DNA of 64,000 nucleotides. It comes from Actinomycetota bacterium (GTDB lineage Bacteria > Actinomycetota > Acidimicrobiia > Acidimicrobiales > RAAP-2). Position numbers and translations under genes: made by a program. This document shows, piece by piece, positions 44,398-53,533 of this stretch. The number at the start of each line of letters is the position of its first letter. The stretch's first letter is position 1. The DNA is taken from positions 62,001 through 126,000 of the forward strand of contig JAJPJV010000011.1 of the NCBI GenBank assembly GCA_021324045.1, given 5' to 3'. The notes beneath the pieces are model-generated. The model searched no databases and had not been told where the DNA came from. It saw nothing but the letters and a program-made list of their open reading frames with translations.

Positions 44398-44587
44398 GGT
44401 ATTATGGGAATGGCGCAACGGTTGCGGTCGAGTCCCTGGCCCTGCTCCACGGACCATTCTCGTCCTCGTGGCATCGCCACGAGCCTGGCCGAGCGCGTCG
44501 GAACCCCCAAAGCAACCTCGACCCAACGAGAGCGATGAATCACGCGAGTTGTCTGCGCGGGGAGCCGGCGAGCATGCTCTGGCTTCC

Positions 44588-45010
44588 ATGATGAACCTTC
44601 CGCTCGCACAGCTCACGCCAGCAATCGACGGTGTTCGGATGTCGTTGCACGTCCTTGCCGCCACAGTGTGGGTCGGTGGTCAGCTCACGGTCGCTGGCCT
44701 CGTGCCCACTGCCCGGCGTCTTGGCGTCGATGCCCCGCGCCAGGTCGCCCGCGCGTTCGCCCGCCTCAGCTGGCCCGCCTACGTCGTGCTCATCGGCACA
44801 GGGATCTGGAACATCGTTGCCGTAGGAAAGGGCCAGGGCACGACATGGCAGGTGCTGCTCGGTGTCAAGGTGGCCATCGTCGTGTTGGCGGGACTCTCGG
44901 CCTGGCTCCACGGCATTACCAAGAGCCGGGTCGGGCTCGCCCTGTGGGGTGCACTCGCCGGTACGGCCTCAGTCGCGGCACTCGTCATGGGGGTCTTCCT
45001 CGCGGGCTAA
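44588..45010 (+). CDS. CopD-like four-helix membrane protein
   Basis: The 140-residue product has four membrane segments; the first contains RMSLHVLAATVWVGGQLTVAG, the pattern of CopD-family copper-resistance/heme-binding membrane domains, and a second histidine is in SAWLHGITKSR. The ATG at 44588 (or 44591) is chosen because residues in the open frame upstream look non-coding. Such short forms may bind heme b or copper. It lies between the hemerythrin gene (divergent) and narG. Confidence 0.7.
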   Translation: MMNLPLAQLTPAIDGVRMSLHVLAATVWVGGQLTVAGLVPTARRLGVDAPRQVARAFARLSWPAYVVLIGTGIWNIVAVGKGQGTTWQVLLGVKVAIVVLAGLSAWLHGITKSRVGLALWGALAGTASVAALVMGVFLAG

Positions 45011-45159
45011 ACGAGGCGAACCGCGTGCCGCAACACCGTTCCAATGCCACGATGGGGTCGTCAGCGTCACTGCCGAACACAAGGACGGGCCCCAGGTGGT
45101 CTCGGACGTCCACGACGCGCGGCTCCTAGCGTTCCGAACGGGAATTCGATAGTTGCTGC

Positions 45160-45350
45160 GTTACCGCGCGCGTGCCGCCAAGCAGACTGGCGTTGTTACC
45201 GTTCACAGCAGCAGCTGTTGCTCGCCATCCGAGCGTGGGGCCTTTGGTGTTCGACGACGGGCGTAAGGTCGAGACAGCTCCAACCATCCCGCCTGGCACG
45301 TCAGCGAGACCGCCGTGGCCCGGACGACACTGATCGCAACACAGGGAACG
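45160..45350 (+). pseudogene. Possible remnant of a MarR-type regulator gene in front of narG
   Basis: Bases 45206-45234 closely match the segment of the intact MarR gene that encodes QHQLLLAIRG (about 25 of 29 identical), and the translated piece QQQLLLAIRAWG is in a frame different from the preceding RARAA-like stretch. The wing and recognition helix are not recognisable. The 463 bases between the CopD-like gene and narG hold no intact gene. The match is short; chance similarity cannot be excluded. Confidence 0.25.
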
Positions 45351-45393
45351 GCTCGCTCCAGCGCGCTGCTCATCACACGTGTTCAAACGATTT

Positions 45394-45409
45394 TCTAGTT
45401 CGGACTAGA
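45394..45409. promoter_or_regulatory. Copy 5 of the TCTAS-N6-STAGA motif, narGHJI promoter
   Basis: The site reads TCTAG-TTCGGA-CTAGA, a perfect inverted repeat with all ten arm positions matching. It lies 65 bases upstream of the preferred narG start at 45474. I see no FNR-type TTGAT-N4-ATCAA box nearby, so this motif is the best candidate for control of the nar operon. Confidence 0.6.
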
Positions 45410-45473
45410 GAACTTGAGCACGGTCGTAGGAGCTGGCAAGCTTGGACGATCGGACGATGGTGACGGGGCGGTG

Positions 45474-48400
45474 ATGGAGCTGAACGGCTCGGAGCAGGCG
45501 ACGAAGACGGAGAACGAGCGGCGCAGGCTCCTTGCAGACGTCGGTCTCGTACGAGCCGCTCGATACCTCCAGCCCGGTAACGCCTCACCGGACGGGCGCG
45601 AACTCCACCGACGCGGTGGACGCCAGGCGGAGGAGTTCTACCGAGAGCGTTGGCGGCACGATAAGGTCGTCCGCTCGACCCATGGGGTCAACTGCACCGG
45701 TTCCTGCTCGTGGCGAGTCTTCGTCAAGGACGGGATCATTACCTGGGAGGCTCAGGCAGTCGATTACCCTTCGGTCGGGCCCGACTCTCCGGAGTACGAG
45801 CCTCGTGGCTGCCCCCGAGGTGCATCCTTCTCCTGGTACACGTACTCACCCGCCAGGGTGCGCTATCCCTACGTCAGGGGAGAGCTCCTCGAGATGTACC
45901 GTGATGCAAAGTCCCGTCTCGGCGACCCGGTGGCTGCGTGGGCCGAGCTCACCGGAGATCCTGAGCGCGCCGAGCGCTACAAGCGAGCACGGGGGCGTGG
46001 TGGTTTCGTCCGGGCCAGCTGGCCGGAGGTGCTCGAGCTCGTCGCCGCCGCACACGTCCACACCACAGCCACCTTCGGTCCAGATCGCACCGTCGGGTTC
46101 ACGGTGATCCCCGCGATGTCGATGGCTTCGTACGCGGCAGGCACCCGCTTTTACGCGCTACTCGGCGGAACCATCCTCTCGTTCTACGACTGGTACGCAG
46201 ACCTGCCCATCGCGTCGCCACAGACCTTCGGCGACCAAACGGATGTGCCCGAGTCGGCAGACTGGTGGAACGCCTCGTACCTCATCATCTGGGGGACGAA
46301 CCTCCCCATCACCCGCACCCCTGACGCGCACTTCATGACCGAGGCTCGTTATCGAGGCCAAAAGGTCGTCGTGGTCTCCCCTGACTATTCGGACCACACC
46401 AAATTTGCCGATGACTGGCTGCCTTGCGCACCGGGAACGGATGCGGCACTGGCCATGGCGATGGGGCACGTCATCTTGACCGACTTCTACCGCGATCGCC
46501 AGGTCCCTCGTTTCATCGACTACGTCCGCACCTACACCGATCTGCCGTTCCTGGTCACGCTGCGCGAGCGTGACGGAGCCTACGTACCGGACCACTTCCT
46601 GACCGCTGCAGACCTCGACGAAGAACTCATCACCGCTGACGGACGCAGGGGGAACCTCGCGGGCGACCGTGGTGACGACGAGGAAGCTGCGCAATGGAAG
46701 ACCGTCGTCTTCGACGAGGCCAGCGGAGCGCCGGCGGTCCCCAATGGATCGATCGGGTTTCGCTGGACAAGCGCCGGAGCGGGACGCTGGAACCTCCGTC
46801 TCGAAGGCATCGAACCGGCACTGAGTCTCTTCGGACGCCCCGAAGCCGAGCCCGTTGCCGTCGACCTCCCACGCTTCGACGTCGGCGAAGGTCAGGGTGG
46901 ATCGGTCATCCGGCGCGGGGTACCGGCGCTCCGGGTCGGCCACCGCCTGGTGACCACGGTATTCGACCTCCTCATGGCACATTACGGAGTCCCCCGACCA
47001 GGACTGCCAGGCCAGTGGCCAAGCGGTAGCGACGATCCCGACATCCCTTATACGCCGGCCTGGGCGGCCAGGATCACCACGGTTCCCGCAGCAGCGATCG
47101 TGCGGGTCGCACGCGAGTTCGCGCGCAACGCCGAAGTCTCCAACGGACGCTCGATGATCGCCATGGGCGCCGGGACCAACCACTGGTACCACTCGGACCA
47201 GATCTACCGGACCTTCCTCGCCCTGCTCATGCTCTGCGGTACTGAAGGAGTCAACGGCGGTGGTTGGGCGCACTACGTCGGCCAAGAGAAGGTGCGCCCG
47301 CTCACCGGATGGTTCACGTTGGCCTTCGCCTACGACTGGGTCCGTCCAGCCCGGCACATGCCGGCAACCCCCTTCTGGTACCTGGCAACCGACCAGTGGC
47401 GCTACGAAGGCGCTCGCGCGGACCTCCTGGCGAGCCCGCTCGGTGAGGGGCGTTTCGCTGGGAAGACCATCGCCGACCTCAATGCCCTCGCCGTCCGCCT
47501 CGGATGGCTTCCGTCGCACCCAACCTTCGATCGCAACCCGCTCGATCTCGCAGACGAAGCAGAAGCTGCGGGCAAGGACGCCCCCAGCTACGTTGTCGAG
47601 GAACTCCGCTCCGGACGCTTGCACTTCGCCGCATCGAACCCAGACGACCCGGACAACTTCCCCAGAGTGCTGACCGTTTGGCGTTCGAACCTCTTGGGGT
47701 CCTCCGGCAAGGGCCGAGTACTTCCTGCGCCATTTGCTCGGGGCCGACCATTCCGTTGCTGCCGAGCAATGCCCGCCAGACCTTCGGCCCTCGACGGTCG
47801 CATGGAGCGAACCTGCCCCCGAAGGAAAACTCGACCTCCTCGTGAGCATCGATTTCCGCATGACCTCGACAGGTATTTACGCAGACGTTGTCGTGCCCGC
47901 CGCCACCTGGTACGAGAAGCATGATCTCTCGTCGACTGACATGCACCCCTTCGTCCACAGTTTCAACCCCGCGATCGCGCCGCCATGGGAGGCACGCACC
48001 GACTTCGACTACTTCTCTGACCTTGCCGCCGAGTTCTCGCGCCTAGCTGAACGACACCTGGGGGTGCGCAAGGACGTCGTTGCCGTCCCTCTCGGCCACG
48101 ACACGCCGGACGAATGCGCCCAGCCTGGAGGCAGGGCCCTCGACTGGCAGGCGGGGGAGGTCGAGGCCATTCCGGGGCGCACCATGCCCCGCATCGTCGT
48201 GGTGGAACGCGACTACCCCCGCCTGGCGGAGCGTTGGCGAGCCCTTGGGCCGCTCATCGACGAGCTCGGCGCAACGACGAAAGGAGTACCACTTCCCATC
48301 GGGTCCGAAGTCGGGTACTTGCGGTCGCACAACGGCACCATCCGCGACGGCATCGCGCAGGGTCGTCCCAGGATCGATCGGGACGACCTGTTCTGCGAGG

Positions 48401-49242
48401 CGATCCTCGCGCTCTCGGGTACGACGAACGGACGCCTCGCGGTCGCGGGCTTCGAAGCACTGGAACGCCGGACGGGCGTCGTACTCGCCGACCTTGCGCA
48501 CGAACGGGCTGGCGATCGGATCACCTTTGCCGACACCGTCACCCAGCCGCGCTCGGTCATCTGCTCGCCCGAGTGGTCAGGGACAGAGTCCGAGCGGCGC
48601 CGCTACGCCCCCTTTACGATCAACGTGGAACGCCTCAAGCCCTGGCACACCCTCACGGGCCGGCAGCACTTCTTCTTGGACCACGAGTGGATGGCAGAGC
48701 TCGGAGAGATGCTTCCGATCTACCGTCCTCCGCTGGACCTGATCGCCACCTTCGGCAGCCAGCAGGCACCTGCGGCGCGCGATGCCCAGCTCGTCGCACG
48801 GTTCTTGACCCCACACTCGAAGTGGTCGATCCACTCCGAGTACCAGGACAACCTCCACATGCTCAACCTCTTTCGTGGCGGACCGGTCATCTGGATGAAC
48901 CACCTCGACGCCGCCAGCATCGGGGTCGAGGACAACGACTGGATCGAGGCCTTCAACCGTAACGGGGTCACCGTCGCCCGTGCAGCAGTGACCCACCGGG
49001 TTCCGGCCGGGACCGTCCTCATGTACCACGCGGTCGATCGTCACCTGCAGATGCCGATTGCAGAGCGTTCGGGGCTCCACGGCGGGACCGACAACTCCTT
49101 GACCCGTGTCGTCATGAAGCCAACCCACCTGATCGGCGGTTATGCCCAGCTGTCCTACGGCTTCAACTACTACGGGCCGACAGGCTCCCAACGCGACGAG
49201 GTGGCCGTCATTCGTCGTCGCTCCCAGGAGGTGCGGTTCTAA
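45474..49242 (+). pseudogene. narG: Nitrate reductase alpha subunit NarG, interrupted by a frameshift near 47716
   Basis: The gene encodes the molybdenum catalytic subunit of the membrane-bound cytoplasmic-facing nitrate reductase (about 1,255 residues if repaired, near the usual length). The N-terminal [4Fe-4S] ligands are His70, Cys74, Cys78 (THGVNCTGSCSW) and Cys113 (PRGCPRGAS); the molybdenum Asp lies in SFYDWYADLP. Frame is lost right after SNLLGSSGKG, where relatives read SSGKGHE; the next frame continues EYFLRHLLGADH. A missing CA (GGC-CAC-GAG reduced to GGCCGAG) explains it. The rest, to ADVVVPAATWYEKHD and GGYAQLSYGFNYYG, is intact. TTG at 45414 is a less likely start. No twin-arginine signal, as normal for NarG. 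Confidence 0.9.
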
Positions 49243-50814
49243 GTGAGGCCGATGGCACAGGTGTGCATGGTCATGAACCTCGACAAGTGCATTGGCTGTC
49301 ACACCTGCTCGGTCACCTGCAAGCAGACCTGGACCAACCGGCCTGGGACGGAGTACGTCTACTTCAACAACGTCGAGACCAAGCCTGGCCTGGGATACCC
49401 GGCTCGCTATGAAGACCAGGAACGCTGGAAGGGAGGTTGGACACTGGACCGCAAGGGCCGCCTCCGTCTTCGCGCCGGGAGCCGCCTTCGAAAGCTGCTC
49501 ACGATCTTCTACAACCCTGACCTTCCCACCATCGAAGACTTCCACGACCCGTTCACCTACGACTACGCACGCTTGATCACAGCCCCGCCTGGCACGAAGT
49601 CTCCGTCGGTCTCCGCGCGCTCTGCGCTCACGGGTCGAGAGCTCAACCCGCGGTGGGGAGCGAACTGGGAAGACGATCTGGCCGGTGCGCCACAGCGTGC
49701 ACGTTCTGACCCCAACATTGCCACGATGTCCGAACGGGTGCTCATGGACTTCGAGTCGGTTTTCCTGTTCTACCTCCCGCGTATCTGCGAGCATTGCCTG
49801 AACCCCAGTTGCGTCGCTTCGTGCCCTTCAGGCGCCCTGTACAAGCGCTCCGAGGACGGTATCGTCCTCGTCGACCAGGATCGGTGCAGGGGCTGGCGGT
49901 TCTGCGTTTCGGGATGCCCGTATAAGAAGGTCTATTTCAACCACCGAACCGGCAAGGCCGAGAAGTGCACACTGTGCTTTCCACGCATCGAGGCGGGATT
50001 GCCGACGATCTGTTCGGAGACCTGCGTCGGCCGCCTGCGGTATCTCGGGATCGTGCTCTACGACGCCGACGCGGTCACCGCGGCGGCTGCCACCCCCGAT
50101 CCTCGGGACCTCTACGAGGCCCAGCTGTCGGTGTTCTTGGATCCCGAGGACACCGCCGTGCAATCGGCTGCCGAGCAGGCTGGGATTCCTCACGACTGGG
50201 TAGTGGCCGCCCGACGGTCTCCGGTCTATGCCCTCATCGCCCGGCACAAGGTAGCGCTTCCGCTCCATCCGGAGTTCCGGACCATGCCCATGGTCTGGTA
50301 CATCCCTCCGCTCTCACCCGTCGCCGATGCGACGGCCGCTGCCGGCTACGACGCAGCCGACCCCGATGCGGTGTTCGCGACGATCGATGCCCTTCGGATC
50401 CCACTCCAGTACCTGGCGAACCTGTTCACTGCCGGGGACGTCGCGCCGGTGCGCGATGCCCTTCGCCGGCTCGCCGTCGTGCGATCCGTCATGCGGGCGA
50501 CGCAGCTCGGCCTCGAGCATCGAAACGATGCGGCCGAGGAGCTCCAGATGAGCACGGCCGACGTGGAAGATCTGTTCCGACTGCTCGCCATCGCTCGCTA
50601 CGAGGACCGCTACGTGATCCCTCCGGCGCATGCTGAAGATGCCGGTCGCTTGCTCGCCCAGCACGCACTCTCGGGTTGCACCCTTGAGAGCGAGGGGGCT
50701 CCGGGGATGGGTGGCAAGGGACCGAGCACCGGCGGGGGGCCAGTGTCCGGACGAGACCTCGCCGGCAGGTTGCACCTCCGGCTCGTCGCGGAGCCAACCG
50801 GAAGGGACCAATGA
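49243..50814 (+). CDS. narH: Nitrate reductase beta subunit NarH (iron-sulfur)
   Basis: The 523-residue product passes electrons from NarI to NarG through four clusters. Motifs: DKCIGCHTCSVTCKQ, CEHCLNPSCVASCPSG, CRGWRFCVSGCPYKK (Trp replaces one Cys, giving the [3Fe-4S] cluster as in E. coli), and KCTLCFPRIEAG. The segment HPEFRTMPMVWYIPPLSP is also family-specific. The C-terminus is about 30 residues longer and Gly-rich compared with E. coli. GTG at 49243 directly follows the narG stop; ATG at 49252 is an alternative. The narG stop, narH start and AGGAGG site are close together. Confidence 0.96.
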   Translation: MRPMAQVCMVMNLDKCIGCHTCSVTCKQTWTNRPGTEYVYFNNVETKPGLGYPARYEDQERWKGGWTLDRKGRLRLRAGSRLRKLLTIFYNPDLPTIEDFHDPFTYDYARLITAPPGTKSPSVSARSALTGRELNPRWGANWEDDLAGAPQRARSDPNIATMSERVLMDFESVFLFYLPRICEHCLNPSCVASCPSGALYKRSEDGIVLVDQDRCRGWRFCVSGCPYKKVYFNHRTGKAEKCTLCFPRIEAGLPTICSETCVGRLRYLGIVLYDADAVTAAAATPDPRDLYEAQLSVFLDPEDTAVQSAAEQAGIPHDWVVAARRSPVYALIARHKVALPLHPEFRTMPMVWYIPPLSPVADATAAAGYDAADPDAVFATIDALRIPLQYLANLFTAGDVAPVRDALRRLAVVRSVMRATQLGLEHRNDAAEELQMSTADVEDLFRLLAIARYEDRYVIPPAHAEDAGRLLAQHALSGCTLESEGAPGMGGKGPSTGGGPVSGRDLAGRLHLRLVAEPTGRDQ

Positions 50815-51482
50815 CGCTGACGGGCAAGGCTGCAGCACGCCTGGTCTGTGGATGCGCCTCCGTACTGCTCTCCTATCCCGAGGAGAGTTTCGTCGACGAC
50901 CTCGACGCCGTCCGGCGTGCGCTGGATCGCCTACCCAGGCGACGCGTGCGCGCCCGACTTACCGACACTGTGACCTGGCTGAGCACGATGTCGGTCCTCC
51001 AGGCGGCGACACAGTACGTCGAGGCCTTCGACCTTGCGCGCGGCGTGACGCTGCACCTCACGTACTACCGCTACGGCGATACGCGTGAACGCGGCATGGC
51101 ACTCGTCCGCCTCGCCGAGGCCTACCGCGCAGGAGGTGTCGGGCTCCGTACTGGCGAGCTCCCCGACTTCTTGCCCGCCGTGCTCGAACTAGCCGCAATA
51201 AGTCCGATCGGAATGGAGCTGCTGCGAGAACAGCGCAGTGAACTGGAAATGCTCCGAGCCGAGCTCGTGGCGGCGAGGTCGGGGTATGCCAGCGTCGTGG
51301 AAGCCATCGGCGAGGTCCTCGGACCGCTTTCTGCCGCCACCCGCGCGACATTGCAGCGCCTTCGCGCGCAAGGCCCACCAACCGAACGAGTAGGCCTCGA
51401 GCGCTCCGAACCCTCCGAGTTGCTCGTCCAGCACTGGCCGGGCCGCGAAGCCTGCGCCCCGCCGGCAAACCCACTGCGGTGA
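50811..51482 (+). CDS. narJ: Nitrate reductase assembly chaperone NarJ (delta subunit)
   Basis: The 223-residue product is a TorD-fold chaperone that helps insert the molybdenum cofactor into NarG and is not part of the final complex. It shows CASVLLSYPEESFVDDL near the N-terminus, AFDLARGVTLHLTYYRYGDTR, and ELPDFLPAVLELAAISP, all typical of NarJ. The ATG overlaps the narH stop (ATGA). Like other NarJ proteins it lacks cysteine-rich motifs and membrane segments. Confidence 0.92.
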   Translation: MTLTGKAAARLVCGCASVLLSYPEESFVDDLDAVRRALDRLPRRRVRARLTDTVTWLSTMSVLQAATQYVEAFDLARGVTLHLTYYRYGDTRERGMALVRLAEAYRAGGVGLRTGELPDFLPAVLELAAISPIGMELLREQRSELEMLRAELVAARSGYASVVEAIGEVLGPLSAATRATLQRLRAQGPPTERVGLERSEPSELLVQHWPGREACAPPANPLR

Positions 51483-51558
51483 TCGTGGACACCGGCGATG
51501 GGCAAGGGCCGGCAACAATGCAGTCAGCCGACCAGGAGGCGTCGATGGGAACCCTGCG

Positions 51559-52320
51559 ATGAACGGCCTGCGAGGGATCAATGGCTTCCAGCTCTTCTGG
51601 TGGGTCATCCTGCCGTACCTTGCCCTGGCGACCTTTGTCATCGGTCACGTGTGGCGGTACCGATACGACCAGTTCGGCTGGACAAGCCGTTCCACCCAAC
51701 TCCAGGAGCAGCGCCTCCTCAAGTGGGGCAGCCCGGTATTCCATTACGGGACCTTCGCGGCGATCGCCGGACACGTCATCGGGATCTTGATCCCCGAACG
51801 CTGGACCCACGACATCGGGATCCCCGAGAATGCGTATCGCTGGTTCTCCGCCTCCGCCGGCACGCTCGCTGCGGTGCTCGTCATTGGCGGGGTGGCCGTG
51901 CTCGCGGCACGTCGGCTCTTCGTCGCGCGCGTGCGTGCAACCACCAGCGCCGTCGACTGGGTTGCCCTCATCCTGCTGGCGATCGTCATCGTGCTCGGGA
52001 TCGCCGAGACCGTCGGGGTCGGGTTGCTCGGCGGCGGCTACGACTACCGCCAGAGCGTCTCTTTGTGGTTCCGAGGCCTCTTTGCGGGTAACCCAGACGC
52101 GACGGCCATCGCACACGCCCCGCTCATCTACCAAGTCCATGCCACTGCGGCGTGGGCCGTCATCGCCGTGTGGCCGTTCAGTCGCCTCGTTCATGCCTGG
52201 AGCTATCCGGTGTGGTACCTGTGGCGGCCCTTCGTCGTCTACCGCAGTCGCGTGGCATCCCGACCGAACGAGCCCGGAACGAGCGGGCGCCGTTGGCGGC
52301 GCATCGGTGTCCGCTATTGA
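51559..52320 (+). CDS. narI: Nitrate reductase gamma subunit NarI (cytochrome b)
   Basis: The 253-residue product has five membrane segments and takes electrons from quinol. Heme ligand histidines are in VFHYGTFAAIAGHVIG (helix 2) and in IYQVHATAAWAVIAVWPFSRLVHAWSYP split between 'QVHATAAW' and 'FSRLVHAW' (helix 5). It begins 76 bases after narJ with a weak ribosome-binding site (GGAGGCG at 51535-51541) and continues into a TDT channel gene after one base. Length is slightly above E. coli NarI (225). Confidence 0.94.
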   Translation: MNGLRGINGFQLFWWVILPYLALATFVIGHVWRYRYDQFGWTSRSTQLQEQRLLKWGSPVFHYGTFAAIAGHVIGILIPERWTHDIGIPENAYRWFSASAGTLAAVLVIGGVAVLAARRLFVARVRATTSAVDWVALILLAIVIVLGIAETVGVGLLGGGYDYRQSVSLWFRGLFAGNPDATAIAHAPLIYQVHATAAWAVIAVWPFSRLVHAWSYPVWYLWRPFVVYRSRVASRPNEPGTSGRRWRRIGVRY

Positions 52321-52321
52321 C

Positions 52322-53467
52322 ATGAGCCCGCCGGTACCGGCCTCCGACGATCTCGGCGCAACGCTGTCTTTTCCTGAAGACCAGCGAGCACGAGACCAGA
52401 TGCCCTCGGTGCCCACGGGGTTGGCGTCGCGGGCAATCGCAACGTTGGACCCGGGTTCCTTTGCGTGGGTCATGGCCAGCGGCATCGTCTCGATTGGCAC
52501 GGACCTGCTTGGCGAGAACGTCCTTTCGAGGGTGACCCTGGCGGTCACCATTGCCGCGTTCATCGGCCTCGTCCTGGCCACTGCTGGACGGGCCCTGTGG
52601 TTCTCGACGTTCCTCCGACGCAGCCTGGTCGACCCATCGGTAGCGATGGCCCACTTCACCTTCGTCGCGGGAGCCAACGTGCTCGGCGTGCGTCTTCTCC
52701 TCGCTGGTTACCCCGGCGTCGCGGCGGCGCTCGGCGCCGGAGCAGCCCTTGCGTGGCTCGCCCTCAATTACGGACTGCCATGGTCGATCGTGGCACGCGC
52801 CCATCGCCCCGTCTTGAGGGAGTTCAACGGGACTTGGTTCATCTGGGTGGTCGGCACACAATCGCTGGCGATCATGGCATCAGGCCTGACCACGCCCGCG
52901 CCCAACCTGGCCCTACGCCAGGGGCTCGCAGAGACTGCCGTGTGCTTCTGGGGCATCGGCGTCGTGCTCTACCTCGCCCTGGTCGTGATCATCCTTCTGC
53001 GGCTCATGGTCGTCGAGGTCACGCCTCGAGAAATGGGACCGGCCTACTGGATCGCGATGGGGGCGACCGCCATCAGCGTGCGGGCAGGGGCGGGCATCCT
53101 CGTCCTTCCGGGCCGTGTCGGCACCTTCCCGGTGGCGGAACTGCATGCCTTCATCGTCGGCACCTCGGTGGTCCTGTGGGCCTTCGGCAGCTGGTGGATC
53201 CCGCTCCTCGTCCTCTTCGGGTTGTGGCGCCACGTCCTCCGCCGTTACCCGCTGAGCTACGAGACGAGGCTGTGGAGCATGGTCTTCCCGCTCGGCATGT
53301 ACGCGGTGGCCTCCGACGCCCTCGGACGTGCGGCACATCTCGACTTCATGGTGACGATCGCAAGGGGGTGGGTCTGGGTCGGCGTCACCGCGTGGATCGC
53401 CGTCCTCGCCTCGATGGCAGGATCGTTCCTCGCCGCCGTGGTGAGCCATCGTCGCCACACGTCGTGA
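52322..53467 (+). CDS. TDT/SLAC1-family (TehA-like) anion channel or transporter
   Basis: The 381-residue product has about ten membrane segments with the TehA pattern: DPGSFAWVMASGIVSIGTDLLG, NGTWFIWVVGTQSLAIMAS, and WSMVFPLGMYAVASDALGR near the C-terminus. The open frame extends to 51830 inside narI, but the ATG at 52322, one base after the narI stop, is the sensible start and implies co-expression with narGHJI. The family includes dicarboxylate, sulfite and nitrate-permeable anion channels. In this place a role in moving nitrate or nitrite is attractive but unproven; no NarK-type gene is beside it. Confidence 0.85.
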   Translation: MSPPVPASDDLGATLSFPEDQRARDQMPSVPTGLASRAIATLDPGSFAWVMASGIVSIGTDLLGENVLSRVTLAVTIAAFIGLVLATAGRALWFSTFLRRSLVDPSVAMAHFTFVAGANVLGVRLLLAGYPGVAAALGAGAALAWLALNYGLPWSIVARAHRPVLREFNGTWFIWVVGTQSLAIMASGLTTPAPNLALRQGLAETAVCFWGIGVVLYLALVVIILLRLMVVEVTPREMGPAYWIAMGATAISVRAGAGILVLPGRVGTFPVAELHAFIVGTSVVLWAFGSWWIPLLVLFGLWRHVLRRYPLSYETRLWSMVFPLGMYAVASDALGRAAHLDFMVTIARGWVWVGVTAWIAVLASMAGSFLAAVVSHRRHTS

Positions 53468-53533
53468 TCAGCGCCGTCGTGGAGCCGATCGTCTTCGTCG
53501 TTGGGTCGACGAGCGCCGAGTCCCCCCTTCCCG

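Noticed and set aside
49855-49930. Mutation in a NarH iron-sulfur motif (Trp in place of Cys in CRGWRFC)
   Set aside because: E. coli NarH has the same Trp at this place; it gives the normal [3Fe-4S] cluster.
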